Of a DNA stretch of 12,103 nucleotides, positions 1 through 9,620 are shown piece by piece (position 1 is the first letter of the stretch; each line of letters starts with the position of its first letter). This stretch comes from Desulfonatronaceae bacterium UBA663 (GTDB taxonomy: Bacteria > Desulfobacterota > Desulfovibrionia > Desulfovibrionales > Desulfonatronaceae). The translations under genes and the position numbers were made by a program. The notes under the pieces are model-generated. The model had not been told where the DNA came from. It searched no databases and was given only the letters and a program-made list of their open reading frames with translations. The stretch spans positions 725 through 12,827 of the forward strand of contig DBNV01000075.1 of NCBI GenBank assembly GCA_002299865.1, written 5' to 3'.

Positions 1-1031
1 CCGTCATAGGCGATGACCCCGGGCCGGTCGTCGGGTACGTTCTGGCCGAGCAGCTTCTTCATGGCCAGGGACAGGGTCTTGAGTACCTCGCGCTTTTCCA
101 CAGCGGTGACCTGCTCGAAGGTGTCGATGTAGTCCGGATGCACGGGGAAGAGGCGCACGAACTCGTCCATGCGCTCGTTCATGCGGCCATAGAACTTGGC
201 GAAGGGAGTCAGATACTCCCGGATTTTCACCTGCTGGTCGGCGGTCTTTTTGAGCAGACGCTCGGCCACCACGAACTTGACATCCTTGCGGGCGATGAGG
301 ATTTGCTCGAAGCGGTCCTTCACCCGGCGGATGCTGTCGGCCACAAAGGAGAAGCGCGGGCTGTCGAAAATGGCTTCCTGGACACCGGCGATGAAGCGGA
401 ACCGCAGGTCCTTGCAGACCTCGCCGATCTCGCGCAGGAAGTTGAGATCGAGAATGAGTTCCTGATCCTTGCGGGTGCGCAGGTAGTCGAGCAGTTCGTC
501 CACCACCAGGAGCAGACCGTGGTCGGGATGCTCTTGGTGGAAGGCGGTCATCATCTCTTCGAAGGAGCGCTTGTTGTTGGACACCTTATCCGCGGGCGGG
601 AAGGAATAAGACACGCCCGTTGCGGCCAGGTGCTCCTCCAGTTCGGCCACGAGGATGTCGCGCAGGGACATGGTGGTCGCGCCGATCTCGGTTCGGACCA
701 CCTTGAAGCGGCCGCTGATCTTGCCCGCAGCAGCCGCCACGCTCTTGTCGTTCAGATGCGTTGCGAGATCGCCGTTTTCAGCCAGGGCGGAGATCACGGA
801 CATGAGGTGCGACTTACCGGTGCCGTAGTTGCCGACGACCAGCAGCCCCTTGTTGTCCATGGGCTGTTCGAACTGAAGCTGAGGAACGACCAGACTGGTC
901 AGCTTTTCGGCCATCTCCCCGGAGATGGCATAGGTCTGGACAAGCTGCCGGGCAGCAGCGGCCTCGTCCGCGTCCCGTAGCTGGACCACGGACTCGATAG
1001 GCTCGAATTGAATCAGGTCTCCGTATTTCAT
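1..1031 (-). CDS. brxC: BREX type 3 ATPase BrxC (DUF6079/PglY-like), N-terminal part, runs off left edge
   Basis: About 343 N-terminal residues are present, with an unbroken frame to the window edge. The protein begins MKYGDLIQFEPIESVVQLRD, typical of the large DUF6079 ATPases that serve as BrxC/PglY in BREX phage defence. A P-loop GNYGTGKS lies at about residues 67-74 and a Walker B strand with acidic residues (LLLVVDELLDY) at about 173-183, so this is an AAA-type ATPase module. The full protein is usually well over 1000 residues, so most of it is missing here. The ATG at 1029-1031 is preceded by an AGGAGG-like ribosome site. brxF ends 34 bases upstream on the same strand, and brxF-brxC is the start of the type 3 BREX order known from the literature. 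The exact role of BrxC within BREX is not settled; it is needed for defence in studied systems. Subtype assignment rests on the BrxF neighbour. Confidence 0.85.
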   Translation of the reverse strand, partial: MKYGDLIQFEPIESVVQLRDADEAAAARQLVQTYAISGEMAEKLTSLVVPQLQFEQPMDNKGLLVVGNYGTGKSHLMSVISALAENGDLATHLNDKSVAAAAGKISGRFKVVRTEIGATTMSLRDILVAELEEHLAATGVSYSFPPADKVSNNKRSFEEMMTAFHQEHPDHGLLLVVDELLDYLRTRKDQELILDLNFLREIGEVCKDLRFRFIAGVQEAIFDSPRFSFVADSIRRVKDRFEQILIARKDVKFVVAERLLKKTADQQVKIREYLTPFAKFYGRMNERMDEFVRLFPVHPDYIDTFEQVTAVEKREVLKTLSLAMKKLLGQNVPDDRPGVIAYD

Positions 1032-1065
1032 CGCGACTGCCCTCCTGCTCTTTCGTTCCTTGTCT

Positions 1066-1542
1066 TCATGCAACGGCCTCCGGGTTCACTACCAGGAAAT
1101 CTCGCAAGGGATATCGTTTGTATTCGGGGTGGTCCGGCGTCGCATAGGCCATGTGTTCGCCGTCGATGGTGCCGCTCCAGGCCGCGACCACCGTCTTGTT
1201 CCGCGAGAGCCCCTGCAGAAGCCGCAGCGGGTCCTGCTTGAGCGAGACATCGAAGAGCACCTCGACGTTGTCCAGAAGAACCACATCGGCTGCGGATGCG
1301 CCCACGATCTCCGCAAGGAGGCGGGGCAACTGCAACGCCCGCTGGCGCTCCGTGAGTTCGAGCATGCGCCGGGAAAGCTCGAGGTTGACGTTGACCAGCG
1401 GAGCCGCCGTGCGCTCATGAACGCACGCAAGCGCGGCGGTCTTGCCCGCACCAGCCGGGGCCACCAGCATGACGAGACGGTGGTACAGCTCGGCAGCCTG
1501 TCCAATTCTTCGTATGACTCTATCGGCGAGTGGTTCCGCCAT
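1066..1542 (-). CDS. brxF: BREX-3 system P-loop protein BrxF
   Basis: A 158-residue P-loop protein matching in size, motif layout and position the BrxF protein that marks type 3 BREX systems. Walker A is APAGAGKT at residues 28-35 and Walker B is DVVLLDN at 86-92. The C-terminal part contains the stretch AAWSGTIDGEHMAYATPDHP, which fits BrxF proteins as I remember them. The small size suggests a single ATP-binding domain with no obvious membrane segment. The ATG at 1540-1542 has a strong ribosome site (AAGGAGA about 7 bases upstream), and TGA is at 1066-1068. It is the promoter-proximal gene of the brx operon, followed by brxC. Its molecular role in phage defence is not established; it is thought to act with the BREX complex. 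A generic AAA ATPase is the alternative, but the DUF6079 neighbour makes BrxF much more likely. Confidence 0.85.
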   Translation of the reverse strand: MAEPLADRVIRRIGQAAELYHRLVMLVAPAGAGKTAALACVHERTAAPLVNVNLELSRRMLELTERQRALQLPRLLAEIVGASAADVVLLDNVEVLFDVSLKQDPLRLLQGLSRNKTVVAAWSGTIDGEHMAYATPDHPEYKRYPLRDFLVVNPEAVA

Positions 1543-1676
1543 TAGCGATCTCCTTTTGAACCAGGCTTGCTATCGCCGGCCTGATTCCGGCATGACGCGA
1601 CTTTTTGCAGGCAGCCTCAAACATCACGCGGAACGATTTGGAGATGCTTCTGGAAGTGTGATTCCTTGCCACGGCA
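1543..1676 (-). promoter_or_regulatory. Upstream region of the brxFC operon
   Basis: This 134-base stretch between the tRNA terminator and brxF must hold the brx promoter, unless expression depends on read-through from tRNA-Ser. On the minus strand the best -35-like hexamer is TTGAGG, but the box 17 bases downstream (CGTCAT) is poor, so I cannot place a promoter with confidence. A short inverted repeat, GCCGG at 1575-1579 and CCGGC at 1587-1591 with 7 bases between, lies about 35-50 bases before the start codon and could be an operator. No open frame with good coding character was seen here. Confidence 0.3.
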
Positions 1677-1706
1677 TAAAAAAACCGGCTGCCTGGGCAG
1701 CCGGTT
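1677..1706 (-). terminator. Intrinsic terminator of tRNA-Ser
   Basis: A perfect 11-bp inverted repeat (AACCGGCTGCC at 1683-1693 with GGCAGCCGGTT at 1696-1706) is followed on the minus strand by a run of seven T (A-run at 1678-1684 on the plus strand). In RNA the innermost pair probably opens to give a tetraloop. It begins 10 bases after the tRNA CCA end, so it should stop tRNA-Ser transcription and insulate it from brxF, which is read in the same direction. Confidence 0.9.
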
Positions 1707-1716
1707 CACCGTCTTT

Positions 1717-1811
1717 TGGCGGAGAGGGCGGGATTTGAACCCGCGGTAGAAGTTTACGCCTCTACACTCGCTTAGCAGGCGAGCGCCTTCGTCCGACTCG
1801 GCCACCTCTCC
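1717..1811 (-). tRNA. tRNA-Ser(GCU)
   Basis: A complete 95-base class II tRNA. The acceptor stem is GGAGAGG (from 1811 inward) paired with CCTCTCC, followed by discriminator G and an encoded CCA at 1717-1719. The anticodon stem is CTCGC/GCGAG around the loop CTGCTAA, giving anticodon GCT, which reads AGC/AGU serine codons. The long variable arm (GTAGA...TCTAC) is the serine hallmark, and the T arm GCGGG-TTCAAAT-CCCGC is standard. The gene's 3' end faces the BREX genes, the usual side for integration of islands at tRNA genes. The tRNA looks intact, and I found no second copy of its 3' end inside the window. Confidence 0.97.
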
Positions 1812-1824
1812 TTAAATAGGAGTT

Positions 1825-1853
1825 TTACTATCCAAACTCTGTTCTTCGGTCAA
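1825..1853 (-). promoter_or_regulatory. Probable sigma70 promoter of tRNA-Ser
   Basis: On the minus strand TTGACC (plus 1848-1853) is a good -35 box. It is spaced 17 bases from TAGTAA (plus 1825-1830), a mediocre -10 box. The predicted start would lie about 6-8 bases before the mature 5' end at 1811, giving a very short 5' trailer for RNase P. Spacing and position support it; the -10 match is weak. Confidence 0.5.
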
Positions 1854-1876
1854 GAATCGTCCAAGCTCCCAACACT

Positions 1877-1900
1877 CTTGGGCGCCCAGCAGCGCCCAAG
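1877..1900. repeat. Perfect 9-bp hairpin between tRNA-Ser and yejE
   Basis: CTTGGGCGC at 1877-1885 and GCGCCCAAG at 1892-1900 form a perfect 9-bp GC-rich stem around a 6-base loop (CCAGCA). Neither strand has a T-run after it, so it is not a classic intrinsic terminator. It lies upstream of the tRNA-Ser promoter and 54 bases before yejE. It could be a protein-binding site, a relic terminator of a lost upstream gene, or a structured leader; nothing in the sequence decides between these. Confidence 0.5.
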
Positions 1901-1954
1901 GCCGCGTTAATCGCCCGTTGATCTGCCCCGGATAATGCGCAATACTCCATCTTG

Positions 1955-2977
1955 ATGCGTCTTAGCCCATTCAACCTGCGTCGCTGGAACAACTTCAAAG
2001 CCAACCGGAGAGGCTATTGGTCCCTTTGGATCTTCCTGATCCTGTTCCTCCTTTCCTTGGGCGCGGAATTCATCGCCAATGACAAGCCCCTGCTGGTGCG
2101 CTACGACGGACGCTGGTACACGCCGATCTTTGTCGCGTATCCGGAAACCGAATTCGGAGGCGAGTTTCCCACAGAGGCTTACTATCGCGACCCCTATGTG
2201 GAAGACCTGATCCGGAAAAAGGGCTGGATGATCTGGCCGCCCATCCGTTTCAGTTATCAGACCGTAAATTACAACCTGACCGTGCCCACGCCTGCTCCGC
2301 CGTCACGAGAAAACCTGCTGGGCACGGACGATCAGGGCCGGGACGTTCTGGCCAGAGTGATCTACGGCTTTCGCATTTCCGTACTCTTCGGTCTGATTTT
2401 GACCCTGGCCAGTTCGGTCATCGGTGTTGCCGCCGGTGCGATTCAGGGGTATTTCGGCGGCTGGACTGACTTGTTCTTTCAGCGCTTCACAGAAGTCTGG
2501 TCCGGTCTGCCCCTGCTCTATCTGATCATCATTCTCTCGGCCCTGATCGAACCCACGTTCTGGTGGCTTTTGCTGCTCATGCTGCTCTTTTCCTGGATGA
2601 CCCTGGTGGGGGTGGTCCGGGCCGAGTTCCTGCGCTCCCGCAACTTCGACTATGTCCGGGCCGCCAAGGCTCTGGGCGTGGGCAATTTGACCATCATGTT
2701 CCGGCACATCCTGCCCAACGCCATGGTCGCCACCCTGACGTTTCTGCCTTTTATCCTGACCGGCTCCATCACCACCCTGACTTCCCTGGACTTTCTCGGC
2801 TTCGGCCTGCCTCCCGGCTCTCCGTCCCTGGGAGAACTGCTGGCCCAAGGCAAAGCCAATCTTCAGGCCCCATGGCTGGGCATCACCGCGTTCCTCGTTT
2901 TGGCCGTGATGCTCAGTCTACTGATCTTCATCGGCGAGGCGGCCCGGGACGCCTTTGATCCGAGGAAGAAAACATAG
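1955..2977 (+). CDS. yejE: Oligopeptide/microcin C-type ABC transporter permease YejE
   Basis: A 340-residue inner-membrane permease, the same length as E. coli YejE (341), and colinear with it throughout. YejE normally pairs with the permease YejB to form the channel through which YejA-delivered peptides are imported with YejF energy; in E. coli the complex takes up microcin C. Visible: N-terminal RRGYWSLWIF and a first membrane helix at about 22-41, a periplasmic region (about 42-125) with NDKPLLVRYDG, further helices from about residue 140, and an EAA loop (RAAKALGVGN, about 235-244) that docks on the ATPase. The C-terminus DAFDPRKKT matches the family. I chose ATG 1955 because it gives MRLSPFN; a TTG directly before it (1952) is possible. 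There is no Shine-Dalgarno sequence. yejF follows after 34 bases. The partner yejB is not upstream, which is unusual. Confidence 0.92.
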   Translation: MRLSPFNLRRWNNFKANRRGYWSLWIFLILFLLSLGAEFIANDKPLLVRYDGRWYTPIFVAYPETEFGGEFPTEAYYRDPYVEDLIRKKGWMIWPPIRFSYQTVNYNLTVPTPAPPSRENLLGTDDQGRDVLARVIYGFRISVLFGLILTLASSVIGVAAGAIQGYFGGWTDLFFQRFTEVWSGLPLLYLIIILSALIEPTFWWLLLLMLLFSWMTLVGVVRAEFLRSRNFDYVRAAKALGVGNLTIMFRHILPNAMVATLTFLPFILTGSITTLTSLDFLGFGLPPGSPSLGELLAQGKANLQAPWLGITAFLVLAVMLSLLIFIGEAARDAFDPRKKT

Positions 2978-3011
2978 CGAGTGAGAGGCGTTGAAGGCAA
3001 GCATACCATTC

Positions 3012-4643
3012 ATGACACACCCAGCGCCACCCTCCTCCGCTCCCTTGCTTCAAGTCCGTGATCTTTCGGTTTCATTCCGCATCTCCGGCGAAACAGTCCG
3101 GGCCGTGCAAGGTGTCGGCTTCACCATGGAAAAGGGGCGGACCTTGGCTCTGGTGGGCGAGTCCGGATCAGGAAAATCCGTCACGGCCCTCTCCATCGTC
3201 CAACTGCTGCCTTATCCCCAGGCTTTCCATCCCGAGGGGTCCATCCTGCTGGAGGGCACAGAACTGCTCGGCGCCCCGGAGTCGATGCTGCAATCCATCC
3301 GCGGCGGACGCATCGGCATGATTTTCCAGGAGCCTTTAGGATCCATGAATCCCTTGCATACCGTGGAAAAACAGATCAATGAAACCCTGCTGCTGCACAA
3401 GAAACTATCCAGAAAGGCGGCCCGGGAAAAAACCTTGGAGCTTCTGGCTCTGGTCGGATTGGACGATCCGGGCAACACACTGGAGCAGCGACCCTACCAG
3501 CTTTCCGGCGGTCAGTGCCAGCGAGTGATGATCGCCATGGCCCTGGCCAACGATCCGGACCTGCTCATCGCCGACGAACCGACCACGGCCCTGGACGTGA
3601 CCATTCAGGCCCAGGTGCTCGCCTTGCTCAAGGACCTGCAGCGCCGCCTGGGCATGGCCATGCTCCTGATCACCCACGACCTGAACATTGTCCGCAAGGT
3701 TGCAGACGATGTCTGCGTGCTGCACCAAGGCCGAATAGTGGAGAGCGGACCCATAGACCGGGTCTTCCGCTCTCCGGACCACGCCTATACCCGACGCCTC
3801 CTGGACGCCGAACTCAAGGAGGGACCCTCGTTCTCCGCAGCCACTAAAGCGCCTGTTCTTGAAGCAAAGAATCTCAAGGTCTGGTTTCCGATCAAAAAGG
3901 GCGTTCTGCGGCGCACCAAAGGCCACTTCAAGGCTGTGGACGGCATTGACGTGCGCCTGTACCCCGGACGGACCCTGGGCATTGTCGGGGAATCCGGCTC
4001 CGGAAAAACCACTCTGGGCCTGGCTTTATTGCGGCTTATTCCGTCCACCGGGACCATCGTGTTCCAAGGGCGACGTCTGGATCGTCTCCGATTCCAACAG
4101 TTAAGACCCTTAAGGCGACAGATCCAGATCGTGTTCCAGGATCCCTTCGGCAGCCTGAACCCGCGCATGTCTGTGAGCCAAATCATCGGCGAGGGTTTGC
4201 ACGTGCATGCTCTGGGTGAAACCAAGGAAAAACAGGACGCCTTAATCATCCAGGCGTTACGGGACGTGGAACTGAAACCGGAAAGCCGGCACCGCTACCC
4301 GCATGAATTTTCCGGGGGGCAGCGGCAACGCATCGCCCTGGCCCGGGCCATGGTGCTGCGTCCTTCGATCCTGGTCCTGGACGAGCCCACCTCCGCCCTG
4401 GACATGTCCGTCCAAGCCCAAATGGTGGAACTGTTGCGCCGCCTCCAAGCAGTCCACAACACGACCTATCTGTTCATCAGCCACAACCTGAAGGTGGTCC
4501 GCGCGCTCAGCCACGAAATCCTGGTCATGCGTCGGGGTCGAGTGGTCGAGTTCGGATCGGCCGAGGACATCACCCGCCGGCCCGTGCATCCTTACAGCCA
4601 AACGCTCATGGCCGCTGCCTTCGACCTAGAAGCACAATCATGA
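3012..4643 (+). CDS. yejF: Oligopeptide/microcin C-type ABC transporter, double ATPase YejF
   Basis: A 543-residue protein with two complete ABC ATPase domains in one chain, as in E. coli YejF (529). It powers peptide import through the YejB/YejE permease. Domain 1: Walker A GESGSGKS 49-56, Q-loop Q106, signature LSGGQ 164-168, Walker B LLIADEP 184-190, switch H222. Domain 2: Walker A GESGSGKT 326-333, signature FSGGQ 433-437, Walker B with DE at 457-458, switch H491. Both sites look catalytically competent. The residue after the first LSGGQ is Cys169, where a charged or polar residue (E in E. coli YejF, often R) is usual. Start choice: ATG 3012 gives MTHPAPPSSAP, matching the family N-terminus; a TTG at 2991 would add 7 residues, and neither has a well-spaced ribosome site. 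It lies 34 bases behind yejE and is presumably co-transcribed. Confidence 0.93.
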   Translation: MTHPAPPSSAPLLQVRDLSVSFRISGETVRAVQGVGFTMEKGRTLALVGESGSGKSVTALSIVQLLPYPQAFHPEGSILLEGTELLGAPESMLQSIRGGRIGMIFQEPLGSMNPLHTVEKQINETLLLHKKLSRKAAREKTLELLALVGLDDPGNTLEQRPYQLSGGQCQRVMIAMALANDPDLLIADEPTTALDVTIQAQVLALLKDLQRRLGMAMLLITHDLNIVRKVADDVCVLHQGRIVESGPIDRVFRSPDHAYTRRLLDAELKEGPSFSAATKAPVLEAKNLKVWFPIKKGVLRRTKGHFKAVDGIDVRLYPGRTLGIVGESGSGKTTLGLALLRLIPSTGTIVFQGRRLDRLRFQQLRPLRRQIQIVFQDPFGSLNPRMSVSQIIGEGLHVHALGETKEKQDALIIQALRDVELKPESRHRYPHEFSGGQRQRIALARAMVLRPSILVLDEPTSALDMSVQAQMVELLRRLQAVHNTTYLFISHNLKVVRALSHEILVMRRGRVVEFGSAEDITRRPVHPYSQTLMAAAFDLEAQS

Positions 4644-4650
4644 CGGACTT

Positions 4651-4669
4651 GCCCTCCAGGGCCTCTTTT
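4651..4669 (+). terminator. Weak terminator-like hairpin after yejF
   Basis: GCCCT and AGGGC (4651-4655, 4658-4662) form a short stem with a minimal loop, followed by CTCTTTT. It starts 8 bases after the yejF stop. The stem is short, so termination would be partial at best. The rest of the 105-base gap before the next gene holds no clear promoter; a TAAATA box near 4689 has only a poor -35. Confidence 0.25.
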
Positions 4670-4748
4670 CCTGTGGACAAAGACATGGTAAATACGTTCT
4701 TCCTCGCTCGCTACGGGGAGAAATAACCCTTCCCCCGGGAATCTTGTT

Positions 4749-6185
4749 GTGCAAGCCGCCCCCAGAAAACACTCCGCCGACGTGATCGCCGACGTAATCA
4801 TTGTGGGCGGCGGTCCCGCCGGCCTCTTTGCCGCGTACCACTTAAGCACGCACACCAGCTTGCGCATCCTGCTCATCGACAAGGGCAAATCGCCCCGACG
4901 CCGTGCCTGTCCTATCGGCCTCCAGCAAAGCCCCACCTGCCATCAGTGCAAGCCATGCAACATCCTCTCGGGGATCGGGGGAGCCGGCCTCTTTTCCGAC
5001 GGCAAGCTGAACTTCATCCATATTCTGGGCAAAACCGATCTGACGCAATTTTTGTCCGTGGAAGAGGCCCGGGCGTTGATCCGGGAAACCGAGGAGGTCT
5101 TCAACCTGTTCGGCATGGACGGTCCGGTCTATCCCACGGATTTGGACAAGGCACGGGAGATTCGCAAGCAGGCCAAAAAAGCGGGCATCGACCTGCTCTT
5201 GATCCGCCAAAAGCATCTGGGCAGCGACCGCCTGCCGGACTACATCGCCGCCATGGCCGCATACCTCCGCAAAAAAAAAGTGAACATCCGCACCAAAGAA
5301 GAAGTGCGCGACATCCTCGTCGAAAAGGGCCAAGTCCGGGGAGTGCTCACCAGCTTTGGCGAGTACCGCTGCAAGAACGTCATCCTGGCACCCGGACGGA
5401 TCGGCGCCGATTGGGCCGGTCGACTGGCCCAGACCCACGGCATTCGTCTGACTCAGCGCGGGATCGAGGTCGGAGTGAGGGTGGAGGTGCATAACGATAT
5501 CTTGAGCGACCTCACGGACATTATTTACGATCCCACCTTCTTCATTCAAACCCATAAACATGACGACCAGACCCGCACGTTTTGCACCAACCGGGGCGGA
5601 TTCGTCTCCCTGGAAAACTATCAAAACTTCGTCTGCGTCAACGGCCACGCCCTGTTGGACAAAAAAACCGAAAACTCGAACTTCGCCTTTCTTTCCAAAG
5701 TAGTGCTCACGGAACCGGTCACGGACAACCAGGCCTACGGCGAGTCCATCGGCAGGCTGGCCACCCTGATCGGCGGGGGCAAGCCGCTGTTGCAGCGCTT
5801 TGGAGACCTCAAACGCGGGCGGCGCAGCACATGGCACCGGATCTCCAAAGGCTTTGTCCGCCCGACCCTGACCAACGTCACCTGCGGTGACATCGCCATG
5901 GCTCTGCCTGAGCGTATTCTGACCAACCTCATGGAAGGTCTGGAAAAACTAAACTGCGTCGTACCCGGCGTGGCCAACGATGAAGCCTTGCTCTACGCTC
6001 CGGAAATCAAATTCTTCGCCACCCAGATGGAGACGGACAACCATCTGCAGACTTCCATTTCCGGCTTGTTCGTGGCCGGAGACGGTCCGGGCGTGGCCGG
6101 GAACATCGTCTCCGCCGCAGCCACCGGCCTTTTGGCCGCCAAGGGCATCCTCCAGCGCGAGCAGCGAGCGCAAAGTCAAGAATGA
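4749..6185 (+). CDS. FAD-dependent dehydrogenase of the COG2509 type, function unknown
   Basis: A 478-residue flavoprotein with an N-terminal Rossmann motif VIIVGGGPAGL (about 16-26), the acidic end of beta-2 (LLIDKGK, about 41-47), and a C-terminal FAD motif GLFVAGDGPGVAGNI (about 439-453). This layout, with the block GGAGLFSDGKLNF at 77-89, matches the uncharacterised FAD-dependent dehydrogenases of COG2509. Just before that block are four cysteines (C54, C64, C67, C70; spacing CX9CX2CX2C) that could bind a metal or Fe-S cluster. No signal peptide or membrane helix is seen, so it is probably cytoplasmic. Substrate and electron partner are unknown. The start is uncertain: GTG 4749 is the most upstream candidate and has only a weak GGGA upstream; GTG 4782 is an alternative. 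The N-terminus carries an in-frame 12-base tandem duplication encoding ADVI twice. It lies between yejF and carB, with a 105-base gap before and 183 bases after. Confidence 0.8.
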   Translation: MQAAPRKHSADVIADVIIVGGGPAGLFAAYHLSTHTSLRILLIDKGKSPRRRACPIGLQQSPTCHQCKPCNILSGIGGAGLFSDGKLNFIHILGKTDLTQFLSVEEARALIRETEEVFNLFGMDGPVYPTDLDKAREIRKQAKKAGIDLLLIRQKHLGSDRLPDYIAAMAAYLRKKKVNIRTKEEVRDILVEKGQVRGVLTSFGEYRCKNVILAPGRIGADWAGRLAQTHGIRLTQRGIEVGVRVEVHNDILSDLTDIIYDPTFFIQTHKHDDQTRTFCTNRGGFVSLENYQNFVCVNGHALLDKKTENSNFAFLSKVVLTEPVTDNQAYGESIGRLATLIGGGKPLLQRFGDLKRGRRSTWHRISKGFVRPTLTNVTCGDIAMALPERILTNLMEGLEKLNCVVPGVANDEALLYAPEIKFFATQMETDNHLQTSISGLFVAGDGPGVAGNIVSAAATGLLAAKGILQREQRAQSQE

Positions 6186-6237
6186 CCTTTTAGTTCCACG
6201 CCCACGATTATCTTATCTAATAATTTTAAATTGTTAA

Positions 6238-6247
6238 GCAATATTGC
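6238..6247. promoter_or_regulatory. 10-bp perfect palindrome overlapping the carB promoter -35
   Basis: GCAATATTGC is a perfect self-complementary 10-mer whose right half overlaps the -35 box of the predicted carB promoter. That position suits a repressor or activator site. The regulator is unknown, and the sequence is not a motif I can assign. Confidence 0.35.
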
Positions 6248-6272
6248 CATTCCTGAAACTGTCCTGTAGAAA
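6244..6272 (+). promoter_or_regulatory. Predicted sigma70 promoter of the carB-purF-kdsD operon
   Basis: TTGCCA (6244-6249, five of six consensus bases) and TAGAAA (6267-6272, four of six) are separated by exactly 17 bases, inside the AT-rich part of the 183-base gap between the FAD gene and carB. The start site would be near 6279, leaving a leader of about 90 bases. The leader contains a 6-bp inverted repeat (CCTTGC 6290-6295 with GCAAGG 6310-6315) and a 5-bp hairpin GTTTA/TAAAC (6350-6367) ending one base before the carB ATG. No T-run follows these, so classical attenuation is not evident. Confidence 0.5.
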
Positions 6273-6368
6273 TTTTCTATTTTTCTGGTCCTTGCTTGTC
6301 ATCACGTTTGCAAGGCTTGCGCACGCTCCTAGAGCCCTCCTCAAACCCCGTTTAAGTCGCCCTAAACA

Positions 6369-9616
<3,248 letters not shown>

Positions 9617-9620
<4 letters not shown>

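Noticed and set aside
138..980. A long 280-codon plus-strand open frame
   Set aside because: It is antisense to brxC, whose minus-strand translation has a clear start, ribosome site and P-loop/Walker B motifs; the plus-strand product has no recognisable motif and is rich in His and Gly as expected for a shadow frame.
1543..1676. Sigma54-type promoter (TGGCA near 1668) before brxF
   Set aside because: The GG is not followed by GC at the required -12 position.
1717..1811. An attachment-site repeat of the tRNA-Ser 3' end
   Set aside because: The tRNA 3' end would be the expected att core, but no second copy occurs within the window, so only one border at most is visible.
1907..1936. Possible yejE promoter with GATAAT at 1931-1936
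   Set aside because: The -10-like box is good, but the -35 region (TTAATC) is poor and transcription would start only about 12 bases before the ATG.
4842..5837. A 331-codon minus-strand open frame
   Set aside because: Antisense to the FAD-dependent dehydrogenase, which has clear FAD motifs at both ends.
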